DNA of 64,000 nt, taken from Opitutales bacterium. GTDB taxonomy: Bacteria > Verrucomicrobiota > Verrucomicrobiia > Opitutales > UBA953. The stretch lies in contig JAFSAO010000014.1 in the NCBI GenBank assembly GCA_017440935.1, positions 114,652-178,651 on the forward strand. Direction: 5' to 3'. The notes beneath the pieces were generated by a model. That model searched no databases. It was given only the letters and a program-made list of their open reading frames with translations, and was not told the DNA's origin. Within the stretch, counting starts at the first letter, position 1, and each line of letters opens with the position of its first letter. Positions 6,754 to 16,019 of this stretch are shown here, piece by piece. The position numbers and the translations under genes were made by a program.

Positions 6754-8298
6754 ATGCAAAAACTTGCGCTTCTGTCAGTCAGCGACAAAACCGGACTCTT
6801 GGATTTCGCCAAAGTCCTCGTAGAAAAACACGGCTACAAACTGCTCTCCACGGGCGGCACGGCTAAAATGCTCCGCGACGGCGGATTGCCCGTTACCGAC
6901 GTGAGCGAACACACCGGATTCCCGGAAATTATGGACGGGCGCGTGAAGACGCTCCACCCGCGCGTGCACGGCGGTTTGCTTTGCCGCCGCGATCTTCCCG
7001 CGCACATGGAGCAGGCGGCGCAGCTCGAAATTCCGATGATTGATATGGTTGTCGTGAATCTTTATCCGTTTGAAGCCACGGTCGCGAAACCGAATTGCGC
7101 ATTTGAAGATGCGATTGAAAACATCGACATCGGCGGACCGTCGATGCTTCGCTCCGCGGCGAAAAACCACCAGAGCGTTTTTGTCGTCACCGATCCCGCG
7201 GACTATTCCCGCGTGCTCGAAGCCATGGACGGCGATCCCGCGACGCTTCCCGCGTTCCGCCGCGAACTCGCAATGAAGGTTTTCTCGCGCACGGCGGCTT
7301 ACGATGCGGCAATTGCGAATTATCTGGAAAAACAAACGCCGACACCGGAAACCGCGCCGGCGTTCCCGCGTCAGTTTAATCTGAATCTGAAAACCGCGCA
7401 GGAACTCCGCTACGGCGAAAATCCGCACCAAAACGCCAAGCTTTTCGGCGATTTCCACAGCTTCTTCAACCAGCTCCAGGGCAAGGAACTCAGCTTCAAC
7501 AACATCCTCGACATTACGGGAGCGACGAATCTCATTGCGGAATTTGATCGCCCGACCGTCGGGATTTTGAAGCACACGAATCCCTGCGGCATCGCGACGG
7601 CGGGAACGCTCGCCGAAGCGTGGGATCAGGCGTTTGAAACGGATAAACAGGCTCCGTTCGGCGGCATCATCGTTGCCAACCGCGAAGTCGATAAAGATCT
7701 CGCCGAACGCATCGCGCACATTTTCTCCGAAGTTATCATCGCTCCGTCGTTCTCGGCGGAAGCGCGCGAAATTTTCTCCAAGAAGAAAAATCTGCGCCTC
7801 ATGGAACAGGTGAAACCGATTTCGGCGGACAAACTTTACGACGTGCGCTATGCCATCGGCGGCGTGCTCGTGCAGGAGCGCGACATCAAGCCGATCGATC
7901 CGAGCTTTTACAAGGTCGTGACGAAGCGCCAGCCGACCGAAGAAGAACTTCGCGCAATGCTCTTCGGCTGGAAAGTCGTTAAACACGTCAAGTCCAACGC
8001 AATCGTTTACGCGGGTTGCGAACGCACGCTCGGGATCGGCGCCGGACAAATGTCCCGCGTGGATTCTTCCCGCATCGCCGTTTGGAAAGCCGGCGAAGCC
8101 GGGCTCTCGCTCAAAGGTTCCGTTATCGCCAGCGACGCATTCTTCCCGTTTGCCGACGGGCTTCTCGCGGCGGCGGATGCCGGCGCAACGGCAGCGATTC
8201 AGCCGGGCGGATCCGTCCGCGACCAGGAAGTTATCGACGCCGCCAACGAACGCGGCATGGCGATGATCTTCACCGGACACCGCCACTTCCGCCACTAA
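6754..8298 (+). CDS. purH: Bifunctional AICAR transformylase / IMP cyclohydrolase
   Basis: The product is 514 residues, the normal PurH length, catalysing the last two steps of IMP synthesis. The N-terminal IMP cyclohydrolase domain (about 1-190) carries [27 protein letters not shown] and [17 protein letters not shown]. The AICAR transformylase domain contains the catalytic K-H pair in [10 protein letters not shown] and ends with [16 protein letters not shown] and the [13 protein letters not shown] tail. I chose ATG 6754 ([10 protein letters not shown]) from family N-termini. ATG 6742 is 4 codons upstream, and the frame stays open to 6694 inside the previous terminator. It stands as a single transcription unit between two terminators. 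Confidence 0.96.
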   Translation: MQKLALLSVSDKTGLLDFAKVLVEKHGYKLLSTGGTAKMLRDGGLPVTDVSEHTGFPEIMDGRVKTLHPRVHGGLLCRRDLPAHMEQAAQLEIPMIDMVVVNLYPFEATVAKPNCAFEDAIENIDIGGPSMLRSAAKNHQSVFVVTDPADYSRVLEAMDGDPATLPAFRRELAMKVFSRTAAYDAAIANYLEKQTPTPETAPAFPRQFNLNLKTAQELRYGENPHQNAKLFGDFHSFFNQLQGKELSFNNILDITGATNLIAEFDRPTVGILKHTNPCGIATAGTLAEAWDQAFETDKQAPFGGIIVANREVDKDLAERIAHIFSEVIIAPSFSAEAREIFSKKKNLRLMEQVKPISADKLYDVRYAIGGVLVQERDIKPIDPSFYKVVTKRQPTEEELRAMLFGWKVVKHVKSNAIVYAGCERTLGIGAGQMSRVDSSRIAVWKAGEAGLSLKGSVIASDAFFPFADGLLAAADAGATAAIQPGGSVRDQEVIDAANERGMAMIFTGHRHFRH

Positions 8299-8333
8299 GA
8301 GAGATTAGAGATTAAGGCTTAAAGATTAAAGAG

Positions 8334-8370
8334 GCGTTCCCGTCGTTTTTGTGCGGGAACGCTTTTTTTT
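8334..8370 (+). terminator. Intrinsic terminator after purH (octamer pair)
   Basis: GCGTTCCCG (8334-8342) pairs with CGGGAACGC (8354-8362), then eight T. Both arms are the dispersed octamer in inverted orientation. Confidence 0.9.
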
Positions 8371-8404
8371 GATCCACGGAACTCACGGAAAACACGGAAT
8401 TTAT

Positions 8405-8540
8405 TGGAGGACAGCCGTCTCGGCTGTCTCCTTTTTTGTTCCTACAGAACGAATTTTATTTGTTCGTTGCTCCAAGTCGTCGTTTGCTTCGCGAACTTGC
8501 CGTTGGTCTATAATCCGAACGGCTTTCAGCCAAAATTTTG
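8405..8540. repeat. Dispersed repeat element, copy A
   Basis: This stretch is strongly similar to 63586-63715. Shared segments are TGGAGGACAG, the hairpin with CGTCTCG at its centre, ACGAATTTTATTTGT, GCGAACTTGCC and TATAATCCGAACGGCTT. It is made of several small nested palindromes and contains no open frame with coding character. It belongs to the REP-like class of non-coding repeats. The non-coding gap 8299-8715 around it holds two terminators and this element. Confidence 0.7.
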
Positions 8541-8597
8541 CGGGAACGCAAATCTCTCACGGAGTCTCCAAGTTGCGGCGTTTTTTCTAAATTCATG

Positions 8598-8627
8598 AAA
8601 AAGGGCTTGCGGATGCCCCTTTTTTTT
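8598..8627 (+). terminator. Hairpin with T-run upstream of the PEP-CTERM gene
   Basis: AAAAAGGGC (8598-8606) pairs with GCCC...TTTTT (8615-8627), with an 8-base loop. It probably insulates the PEP-CTERM gene from the repeat region upstream. Confidence 0.6.
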
Positions 8628-8715
8628 GAAAGAAAATCTCCCAACATAGGTGGTAATATTATCTCCGATACGGAATTGGAGGGCTACCTTTGGAAACTCT
8701 TATAAAACTACTAAA

Positions 8716-9282
8716 ATGAAAAAACTACTAACGGCGGGTGCGCTGTTTTTGGCTACAATCGTTCCCGTTTTCGCAATGCAATCGGATGTTGCTCAGGAAG
8801 ATAAGGGCTTGGTGGCGCTTCTGGAGGAACTTGCTCAGAAAGACTATGGCGTATATTCGCTAACTAACGGAACGGGCGGGGTTTACGGGCATAACAAATT
8901 TGAAGTCGGACACAAGTTTGATGCCGTGGCGTTCGAGTTTGAAATTCCGGCGGTTTCGATTGAATCTCCGGGACCTCTTCATGTCGGAGTAGGCTATTGG
9001 CGGGGTGATAGCGCTTCTTTCGTAAAAACGCTTACGTATGAAATTCCTCTTTCGGCGACGGATATGACAAAATCGGCAATAACGCTTGAATTGGATAATG
9101 AGGCGATATGGTCTACCGGAGATAAGGTTGTTGTTGGTATCGGGATATACGCCGTTCAAACCTATGTGGATTCTACAATGAAGTTAGTCAAGACTCCGAG
9201 CGTTCCCGAGCCGTCGGCGTTCGGTATGCTTGCGGGTTTGGGCGCATTGTCGCTCGTTGCCGCGCGTCGCCGCCGCAAATAA
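8716..9282 (+). CDS. PEP-CTERM sorting-domain protein
   Basis: This encodes 188 residues. The signal peptide MKKLLTAGALFLATIVPVFA is followed by a beta-rich domain of unknown function (GVYGHNKFEVGHKFDAVAFE...). At the C-terminus is a PEP-CTERM signal: VPEPS, a hydrophobic segment (AFGMLAGLGALSLVA), then ARRRRK. In the known exosortase/PEP-CTERM system the tail is cut after PEP and the protein is delivered to the surface or extracellular matrix; the exosortase itself is not in this window. The start is chosen for the signal peptide, as the open frame runs 22 codons further upstream without merit. The gene has its own terminators on both sides. Confidence 0.8.
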   Translation: MKKLLTAGALFLATIVPVFAMQSDVAQEDKGLVALLEELAQKDYGVYSLTNGTGGVYGHNKFEVGHKFDAVAFEFEIPAVSIESPGPLHVGVGYWRGDSASFVKTLTYEIPLSATDMTKSAITLELDNEAIWSTGDKVVVGIGIYAVQTYVDSTMKLVKTPSVPEPSAFGMLAGLGALSLVAARRRRK

Positions 9283-9321
9283 AGAAGGGCGCGACTTTTC
9301 TGTAGCGTCTCCTTTGGAGAG

Positions 9322-9358
9322 AAACGTTCCCGGCGCTTCGGTCGCGGGAACGTTTTTT
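9322..9358 (+). terminator. Intrinsic terminator after the PEP-CTERM gene (octamer pair)
   Basis: AAACGTTCCCG (9322-9332) pairs with CGGGAACGTTT (from 9345), with a GC-rich loop, then a T-run to 9358. Confidence 0.9.
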
Positions 9359-9483
9359 ATGGGAGAGCTCTGTGTTAAAAATCTTTACCTTCTTTGCGTT
9401 GAAAAATAATTCCGCGTTGATTTTCGCGGGAACGCGGCGCATGATTTCCGCTTACTTTTTAACCACACAAAACAATCATTGCT

Positions 9484-10716
9484 ATGAAGATTCTTCTCGC
9501 ATATTCCGGCGGATTGGACACGTCCGTGCTCCTTTCCTGGATTAAAGAAAAATACAATGCCGAAATGGTCGCTTACTGCGCGAACGTCGGTCAGGAAGAA
9601 GAGCTTTCCGGGCTCGAAGAAAAGAGCAAGAAAACCGGTGCTTCCAAAATTTACATTGAAGATTTGCAGGAAGAATTTGCCCGCGACTTCATTTTCCCGA
9701 TGATGCAGGCGGGAGCGATTTACGAAGGGCAATACTTCCTCGGCACGTCGATTGCGCGTCCGCTCATCGCGAAACGCATGGTCGAAATCGCCAAGGCGGA
9801 AGGTTGCGACGCTATCGCTCACGGTGCGACGGGCAAGGGTAACGACCAGGTGCGCTTCGAGCTTGCCGCTGCTGCGCTCGCTCCGGATTTGAAAATCATC
9901 GCTCCGTGGCGCGACGAAACGTTCCGCGCGCAGTTCCCGGGACGCAAGGAAATGATTGATTACTGCGTGGCGCAGGGGCTTCCCGTCGAAGCGAGCATGA
10001 AAAAGCCGTATTCGATGGACCGCAATTTGCTCCACATTTCCTACGAAGCGGGAATTATGGAAGATCCGTGGTTCGACGCGTTTTGCCCGGAAAACAAGGC
10101 GATGTTCAAACTCTCCGTCGCTCCGGAAGACGCTCCCGACGCACCGGAATTTATCGAACTCGATTTTGAAAAAGGTAACTGCGTCGCCATCGACGGTAAG
10201 AAAATGACGCCGCTTGAAGTGATGCAAACGCTCAATAAGCTCGGCGGGAAGCACGGCATCGGGCGCGTTGACATGGTTGAAAACCGTTTCGTCGGCATGA
10301 AGTCGCGCGGCGTTTATGAAACCCCGGGCGGAGCGATTCTTTTCTTCGCGCATCGCCAGATGGAATCCATCACGATGGACCGCGATACGATGCACCTGCG
10401 CGACAGCCTCATTCCGAAGTATGCGGAACTCGTTTACAACGGATTCTGGTATGCGCCGGAACGCCTCGCTTTGCAGGCTCTCGTTACGGAAACGCAGAAA
10501 AACGTCACGGGAACGGTGCGCGTCAAGCTCTACAAGGGTTGCTGCTACGTTGCCGGCCGCAAGTCGCCGTGCTCGCTTTACAATCCGGACATCGCGACGA
10601 TGGAAGCCGACCCGACCAATGCCTACGACCAGGACGACGCTTCCGGTTTCATTCACCTGAACGCACTTCGCCTCAAGGTGAATGCCAAGGTCAACGGCCC
10701 GGAAAATATGATGTAA
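9484..10716 (+). CDS. argG: Argininosuccinate synthase
   Basis: This encodes 410 residues, the standard ArgG length. It joins citrulline and aspartate using ATP in arginine synthesis. The N-terminal [17 protein letters not shown] is the N-type ATP-pyrophosphatase loop (SGGLDTS). Other family motifs are [37 protein letters not shown] and [17 protein letters not shown]. It stands alone between two octamer-pair terminators; argH is not nearby. Confidence 0.97.
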   Translation: MKILLAYSGGLDTSVLLSWIKEKYNAEMVAYCANVGQEEELSGLEEKSKKTGASKIYIEDLQEEFARDFIFPMMQAGAIYEGQYFLGTSIARPLIAKRMVEIAKAEGCDAIAHGATGKGNDQVRFELAAAALAPDLKIIAPWRDETFRAQFPGRKEMIDYCVAQGLPVEASMKKPYSMDRNLLHISYEAGIMEDPWFDAFCPENKAMFKLSVAPEDAPDAPEFIELDFEKGNCVAIDGKKMTPLEVMQTLNKLGGKHGIGRVDMVENRFVGMKSRGVYETPGGAILFFAHRQMESITMDRDTMHLRDSLIPKYAELVYNGFWYAPERLALQALVTETQKNVTGTVRVKLYKGCCYVAGRKSPCSLYNPDIATMEADPTNAYDQDDASGFIHLNALRLKVNAKVNGPENMM

Positions 10717-10734
10717 GTTTTAAGAGCTTAAAGA

Positions 10735-10773
10735 AAAGCGTTCCCGTGATTCGTCGCGGGAACGCTTTTTTTT
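10735..10773 (+). terminator. Intrinsic terminator after argG (octamer pair)
   Basis: AAGCGTTCCCG (10736-10746) pairs with CGGGAACGCTT (10757-10767), followed by T. It is the right-hand end of argG and faces the converging glycosidase gene. Confidence 0.9.
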
Positions 10774-10844
10774 AGTTCAAAGTTTCAAACACCGAGCCAC
10801 AAACTTTTGTATTCGCTTGAGGTTCGGTGCCTGATGCTTGGCGC

Positions 10845-12884
10845 TTATTTCGCGGGTCTGCCGTCGAAGAAGAAGACTTCAAAGGGTTTGAGCTTGAACG
10901 TAAGTTCCTTGTCGAGCGGAATGGTCGCGCCGGAGATTCCCGGAAGTTTGCGCTGTCCACCCTTGAAAGAATCTTTCAGCGTAATTGAGCCGTGGACGTG
11001 AGCGGGAACGTCGAGCAATTGACGCAACGTCGCTTTGAGCGTCTTCTCGTCGTCATCGGAATTACGCAACGCAAGCGTAGCTTTCTTTCCGTTCCAGGAT
11101 GCCCAACCGTAAATATCGCCGGATTTTGTGTTGTCATTCCACGGTTCGCCACCGATCCAGTGCGTATCGTCGAGAACGTCGGCGTTCCCGCGGAACCATT
11201 TGATGCACTCGGCAAGCTCTTTCCAAAGATCGAGTTTTGTCATGATGTCGTTATCGACATAAAGTTCCTGCAGGGTGCTCCCGCTGGCGAATGCGCAGCG
11301 CATTTCCTTGAGAATGCCGTCACGCCCGGCTTCGTCCCGCGGCATGCATGCGGGTGGACCGTGGCGGGTAATCATAAGCCCGTGCGTCATGATTGAGTTA
11401 ATCGGGAAGAGCGGCGATCCCGTGACGAAAATTTTGTGCACCCAGTCATCGCGGTAGGTAATCCATTTTTCGCGCGTGTTGCCGACGCCCATTTGTCCGT
11501 GGTCGCCGTCCTGACGCCACACGGAATCGGCGATATGAAACCAGAACGGAGAAGCCCAGGTGCCGACCGTCGTGTTGAGGAAGATATCTCCGCGTTTTTT
11601 ACGAAGCGCTTTTTCGACTTTAATGATTCCTTCTGCGTCTTCTTCGGCAGCGGGACCGTAGGCGACGGGAATTGCACTGATACCGTCGAACTTGAAGTAG
11701 CGCATATCGTAATCGTCAACCATTTGCGAACAGCGCCCGACGAATGCGTCAAAGTATTCTTTGTTGGAAAGCTCAAAGTTGCCGATTTGATTATCCGGGT
11801 GGTTTTTATTCCAGAAGCCGAGGCGTTGGGCCTTGGACGCGCCGTAGCCGCCGACCGGTCCGAGCCACGCGCCCATTCCCGCACTTTGCTTGCGGGCTTC
11901 GACATCGAGTTTTGAGAATCCGTTCGGGAAGCCGCTGTGGAAGCCCCAGAGCGAGTTGAAATCGTCCCACCCGTCGTCCCAAACGAATGCGTCGATGCCG
12001 ATTTTATATTTTTTGAAAAGGTTTTTGTTCCATGCTTCGATAACATCAAGGCACTGTGCTTCCGACATACGTTTTTTCGGGTCGGGGTCGTTGTTGCGGT
12101 TGATGTTGAGCTCATACCACGAATTGTAGTGGACGAAGGAGCGCCACGGCATTGCGCGTTCCCGTTCGTTGTAGGCGAGGAAGGAGCGGCGTTCTTGCCC
12201 GGGAACGAGTGCGCCGATAACGGAGGAAACGTCCCATGTTTCGCCTTTTTTCAGCGTTGTCTTGCGCGACCATTTTCCCGTCATTTTGTCGCCGGAAACT
12301 TCGTTGAGCGCCATCGGCGTTTCGAGGGCAGCGAAAACGGAATCCGTCACAACGGGAGAACCGCGCGTATTCCCGAGAACTTTTGCGCCCGGGAGTTTGA
12401 TTTCGAGCGGGAGAACGGCTCGCATCGGGGTGTCTTTTTTTGCCGAAATTTTGAGCTCTTGGCGAATGTAGTGCGAGCCGTCGCGCAGAACGGCTCGCCA
12501 CTCGACCGTGATGTCTCCCTTGGTGAATTTTGCGACAAGGGCTTGTCCGTTGAGGCGTTCGGAGAGCTTAAAGGCGTCCGGATTGCCTTTAAGCGCGACT
12601 TTTTTGATGCCGCTGCAGGTCATTGCGGACGCGGGAACGCGTTCTCCGTTGCCGAGAACGAGCGTGAAAAGTTCTTCACCTTGAACTTTTTTGCCGTCGA
12701 GGCGAACCATGAATCCGTCTTTTTTGAAGGATGCCGAAACCCAGTTGTTTCTCAGCGTCGCATTGCCTTTAGCGGTTGCCGCGCTCGGCAGTTTTTCCGA
12801 CGGGAACGCGATGTCCGCGTTCAGCGCAGGGAGAGTTGCCGCGAGGAGCGTTAAGGTGAGGAGTAATTTTTTCAAAGATTTCAT
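10845..12884 (-). CDS. Secreted clan GH-D-like glycoside hydrolase
   Basis: The product is 679 residues with a Sec signal peptide (MKSLKKLLLTLTLLAATLPALNA). An N-terminal beta-sandwich (about 25-270) precedes a TIM-barrel-like core. Telling motifs are IDAFVWDDGWDD, MGAWLGPVGGYG and MRYFKFDGIS, in which Asp400 fits the nucleophile of GH27/GH36-type alpha-galactosidases, and DSVWRQDGDHG, a candidate for the acid/base region. A C-terminal beta domain (about 600-679) ends in FKLKPFEVFFFDGRPAK. Bacteroides and Akkermansia have similar proteins of poorly defined specificity. It follows the GH89 gene by 55 bases on the same strand, so the two probably work on the same host glycan. Exact family and substrate are uncertain. 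Confidence 0.65.
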   Translation of the reverse strand: MKSLKKLLLTLTLLAATLPALNADIAFPSEKLPSAATAKGNATLRNNWVSASFKKDGFMVRLDGKKVQGEELFTLVLGNGERVPASAMTCSGIKKVALKGNPDAFKLSERLNGQALVAKFTKGDITVEWRAVLRDGSHYIRQELKISAKKDTPMRAVLPLEIKLPGAKVLGNTRGSPVVTDSVFAALETPMALNEVSGDKMTGKWSRKTTLKKGETWDVSSVIGALVPGQERRSFLAYNERERAMPWRSFVHYNSWYELNINRNNDPDPKKRMSEAQCLDVIEAWNKNLFKKYKIGIDAFVWDDGWDDFNSLWGFHSGFPNGFSKLDVEARKQSAGMGAWLGPVGGYGASKAQRLGFWNKNHPDNQIGNFELSNKEYFDAFVGRCSQMVDDYDMRYFKFDGISAIPVAYGPAAEEDAEGIIKVEKALRKKRGDIFLNTTVGTWASPFWFHIADSVWRQDGDHGQMGVGNTREKWITYRDDWVHKIFVTGSPLFPINSIMTHGLMITRHGPPACMPRDEAGRDGILKEMRCAFASGSTLQELYVDNDIMTKLDLWKELAECIKWFRGNADVLDDTHWIGGEPWNDNTKSGDIYGWASWNGKKATLALRNSDDDEKTLKATLRQLLDVPAHVHGSITLKDSFKGGQRKLPGISGATIPLDKELTFKLKPFEVFFFDGRPAK

Positions 12885-12939
12885 AGGTGTGTGATGGTGT
12901 GAACTAAAGTGGCGGAGAGCACAAGGTTCTCTCCGGAGG

Positions 12940-15204
12940 TTAGCGGTCCTGAATGCCGAGAGGCGAGTCGTCCGGGCGGGCTCCGTCGGAGAGGTTTGTT
13001 CCCGCGTATTTTTTGACGAGTTTGGCGATTTCGGCGGTGGTGTTCCCGCCGGCGATTTTTACTTTGTGTTTCGGGTTTGCGGACCATCTGTCTTCAAACG
13101 CGTTGAGCTTCTGGTCGAAGGCTTTTTGGTCAAAAGCCGTTCCTGCGGCGAGTGCTCTTTTTGTTTCGTCGAAAAACATTTCCCAGCGCTTGGCGTAGTA
13201 GGCATCGTTGAGCCCGATCCATTCGCGGAAAGCGTAGTCGTCGAGGTTCGTTCCCGCTTTTTCAACCCAAGTGGTGAGGTGTGTTTGCGCGCAGTTTTTC
13301 AAGTAGGCTTTTTCGTTCTTTTTGGCGCCGAATTTTTGCGCATCGCTCAGCCATTTTTCGAGGCTTTGGGAAAAGTTGCGGGCGTCGTTTTTGTATTTCG
13401 GGAATTGGGAAAAACGGGCATCGCAGAGTTCAAAAAGGCGGAGAAAATCCTTTGCGGCATCGGCGTAGGCGGCTTTGTTTTTGGTGTTCCACGCGGTGTT
13501 CAGGCGCGCGTAAACGGCGTGCGAAAGGTTGTCGATGACTTGGCGTTGGAGCTCGGCGTAGTCATAGCGGAACGTGGCTTTTTTCGCGAAAAGTTGTTTT
13601 TGCGAATCGAAAAGTTGCAGGGCTTTGAGCAATTCCGTGTTGTTATACGGGAGCGCCATGTTAGAGGCCCAAAAACGAGCCTTGATGAAATTGCCGAAGC
13701 GCGGGCGTGCGGGCAGGGCAGAGTTGAGCGGTCCTTCTTTTGCCGTGTAGGAATATGCGGTTTTGAGGAGAATTTTCCAGGCTTCTTCAAGCTGGGGCGT
13801 TGTTCTGCCGTAGCGGGAGTTTTGGTAGTCGGCGAGCCATTCGCTGACGTTTTCCGGAACGTTCCCGCGCACGGCGATATCGGAAAGAAGTTCAAAAATA
13901 ACGGGATTGTTGAAAGAACCTTCGGGAACGATACCGATGCCGACGAGCTTGCCGCGATTCGGTGCGGTGAGCGCTCGTTTGAGCCCGTTGCAGAGACCCT
14001 GCAAATCGCCCTCCATGCCGGTGTTCCCGCCGAAGTTTTGGAGGAGGCACCAGAGCCACGGGGTCCCGTCGTAGCCGTTGCAGTTTTGCCAGAAAGGATG
14101 TTTGTCGGCGTAGAGGTCAAGCGCAAGGCTGTGATCTTTTTTTCCGGCGTTGAACATTTCGGCGTTGGAGGTTTGCCAGCATTGTTTGACGAGAACGGCT
14201 TTCGGCTCGAAGGCAAGCATGGCATCCTGAACCTGCCGGTAAACGGTTCCGCGATTCATGTCGCCGGCGCTCCCGCCTTCGTGGAAGGGGTCTGCGGCAA
14301 AATAATAGCAGTCGCCAAAGAGTTTTTTCTGCTCGGTGTAAAAGGTTTCTGCAATCGGAGCGAAGAGCGGGTCGCCGGGATTGAGCATATCGGGACGGCG
14401 CTGACCGCCCGCCCAACCGCCCTGCGGGACAATGCGCGCGCCGGGGTGTTTTTCCTTAAATTTATACGGAATCATACCGTAGTAGCCTTGAAGCACGGGG
14501 CTGATTCCGAGTTCCCGCATACGCGAGGTGATGGCTTTGCCGAGCTTGGTGCGTTTGTCTATAATGCTTTGAGACGGCGGCAACATCGCCTCCATGTTGC
14601 CCATGAACTGCCACGGCATATGAGAGGGCGCACAGAGCCAGTTACGCATTTCTTCCTTGGTGTAACCGAACTTTGTAAACGTGTTTTGCCAAACGGCTTC
14701 CTGTCCCTGAATGACGAGTGCGAGGTTGAACCCGTGGAGCGCGAGCCAGTCGATTTCTTTTTCCCATTGTTCCCAATCCCACCACGACATCGTGTAGCCG
14801 TGCGTGCAGTAGTTGTAGGCGTAGCGCAAAACGAGCGGCGATTCGACGCGAATCTTACGGGGAACTCGCGGGAGCGCGATCCCTTTTTTCAACGCGGGAA
14901 CGCTGTGTGCCCCCCAGGTGATTTGGACGTGGCAAAATTCTTTCAAAAATTGGTAAAAACCGCTGGTGAGTGCAACGGTCGTGTTCCCGCGGACAATGAG
15001 TTTTCCGGAGGAGGTGGACTCAAGTTCGTAAACGATTTTTTCCGTGGCGGGAACGCCGGGAAGCGGTTGGAAAATGACGTTGGCGGCAATGACCGGAGAA
15101 ACACGCTTGGCGAGTGCGGACGCGGCAGCGGGATTGACGTTTGCAAAAAGCGAAACACAGGCGGCAAGCAACAGCGCACCAACGAAAGACAGGTATTTAG
15201 TCAT
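12940..15204 (-). CDS. Secreted alpha-N-acetylglucosaminidase (GH89)
   Basis: This encodes 754 residues, close to human NAGLU. Signal peptide MTKYLSFVGALLLAACVSLFA; the start at 15204 is chosen for it. The protein shows the GH89 layout: a small N-terminal domain with an ALTSGFYQFLKEFCHV motif, then a TIM barrel starting at RYAYNYCTHGYTMSWWDWEQW. The family's catalytic glutamates are recognisable as Glu309 in AADPFHEGG and Glu428 in GIVPEGSFNNPVI (compare human Glu316 and Glu446). The C-terminal helical domain includes YDYAELQRQVIDNLSH. It should release terminal alpha-GlcNAc from mucin or heparan-type glycans in the periplasm or outside. The probable operon partner is the GH-D-like enzyme downstream. 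Confidence 0.9.
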   Translation of the reverse strand: MTKYLSFVGALLLAACVSLFANVNPAAASALAKRVSPVIAANVIFQPLPGVPATEKIVYELESTSSGKLIVRGNTTVALTSGFYQFLKEFCHVQITWGAHSVPALKKGIALPRVPRKIRVESPLVLRYAYNYCTHGYTMSWWDWEQWEKEIDWLALHGFNLALVIQGQEAVWQNTFTKFGYTKEEMRNWLCAPSHMPWQFMGNMEAMLPPSQSIIDKRTKLGKAITSRMRELGISPVLQGYYGMIPYKFKEKHPGARIVPQGGWAGGQRRPDMLNPGDPLFAPIAETFYTEQKKLFGDCYYFAADPFHEGGSAGDMNRGTVYRQVQDAMLAFEPKAVLVKQCWQTSNAEMFNAGKKDHSLALDLYADKHPFWQNCNGYDGTPWLWCLLQNFGGNTGMEGDLQGLCNGLKRALTAPNRGKLVGIGIVPEGSFNNPVIFELLSDIAVRGNVPENVSEWLADYQNSRYGRTTPQLEEAWKILLKTAYSYTAKEGPLNSALPARPRFGNFIKARFWASNMALPYNNTELLKALQLFDSQKQLFAKKATFRYDYAELQRQVIDNLSHAVYARLNTAWNTKNKAAYADAAKDFLRLFELCDARFSQFPKYKNDARNFSQSLEKWLSDAQKFGAKKNEKAYLKNCAQTHLTTWVEKAGTNLDDYAFREWIGLNDAYYAKRWEMFFDETKRALAAGTAFDQKAFDQKLNAFEDRWSANPKHKVKIAGGNTTAEIAKLVKKYAGTNLSDGARPDDSPLGIQDR

Positions 15205-15323
15205 GGCAAAAAAGGGCTTTTTCGGGGTAAGCAAAAAACTGCGCAAAAGTATAGCGTGCACGCCTTGGCGGGGAAAGTTGAAATTTGCCCGAAAGGGCGG
15301 CTTGCGGGAACGCTTCGGGCGTA

Positions 15324-15380
15324 AGAAAAAAGAAGCGTTCCCGCACAAAATCGGCTTTCGCCGCGCGGGAACGCTTTTTT
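15324..15380 (-). terminator. Terminator after skp (octamer pair, T-rich in both directions)
   Basis: GAAGCGTTCCCGC (from 15332) pairs with GCGGGAACGCTTTTTT (15364-15380), with A/T tracts on both sides. For the minus-strand gene skp it lies just past the stop codon. The inner bases GGCTTTCGCC add a second small stem. Confidence 0.8.
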
Positions 15381-15400
15381 GAGGATTGTTCGGGGACGGT

Positions 15401-15976
15401 TTAGTCTTTTTTCGGAGCCGGGAACGCCTTGTTGAGAAGGTCGATCAGTTCCTGCGTGATGTCTGCGGATTCTTCGACATAGAAGACGTTGGCGCGGTTC
15501 AGAACGATTTCCGCGTTGTGCTTCTTAGCGAGTTCCTTGATGCGCGGGAGAATGTCTTCCTTGAGAATGACGTTGGTTTTTTCTGCGAATTTCTTCTGCA
15601 GGAATTCGCGCATTTCCTGTTGGTTTTTGCGGAGTTCCTGTTCTGCCTTCGCGACTTCCGTGTAGAGTTTTTCGACTTCCGCTTCCGCCTTGGTGACGGC
15701 TGCCTTCGAGAGTGTCGGGTTGTTCTTCGTCGCCTTCAGGTTTTCGACGGCTTTGGCGAGTTCTTCGCGCTGTTTGTTGAATTTGTCGATATTGCTTTGT
15801 TGCGTCGTTTCGGCGAATTTTCCGTCAGCTTCGACTTCTTCTTTGACGGCGATTGTCTTCGAGAACGAAGCGAGCACCTGATTCATGTCGAGAACGACTG
15901 CGTTTTTCGCTTCAGCGAAGAGCGATCCCGCGGCGACCGCGAGCATTCCGAGGATGAGAGCTAATTTTTTCATCAT
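15401..15976 (-). CDS. skp: Skp/OmpH-family periplasmic chaperone
   Basis: The product is 191 residues with a signal peptide (MMKKLALILGMLAVAAGSLFA). The mature part begins NAVVLDMNQVLASF, the usual Skp/OmpH opening strand, and continues as a long K/E/Q/A-rich coiled coil (about 55-150) that would form the tentacles of the trimer. It ends with the strand-helix IVLNRANVFYVEESADITQELIDLLN, as in the family. It carries unfolded outer-membrane proteins across the periplasm. The gene lies 43 bases after bamA on the same strand, the conserved bamA-skp order. The start could equally be the second Met at 15973. Confidence 0.88.
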   Translation of the reverse strand: MMKKLALILGMLAVAAGSLFAEAKNAVVLDMNQVLASFSKTIAVKEEVEADGKFAETTQQSNIDKFNKQREELAKAVENLKATKNNPTLSKAAVTKAEAEVEKLYTEVAKAEQELRKNQQEMREFLQKKFAEKTNVILKEDILPRIKELAKKHNAEIVLNRANVFYVEESADITQELIDLLNKAFPAPKKD

Positions 15977-16019
15977 GATATTTTGATTATTTTTTTGGAT
16001 TTTTTGTGTTGTGGATTTA

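Noticed and set aside
13066..15324. A 752-codon open frame on the plus strand opposite the GH89 gene
   Set aside because: Product is Phe/Val/Arg/Gly-rich with no recognisable domain. The minus strand carries intact GH89 catalytic motifs and a signal peptide.
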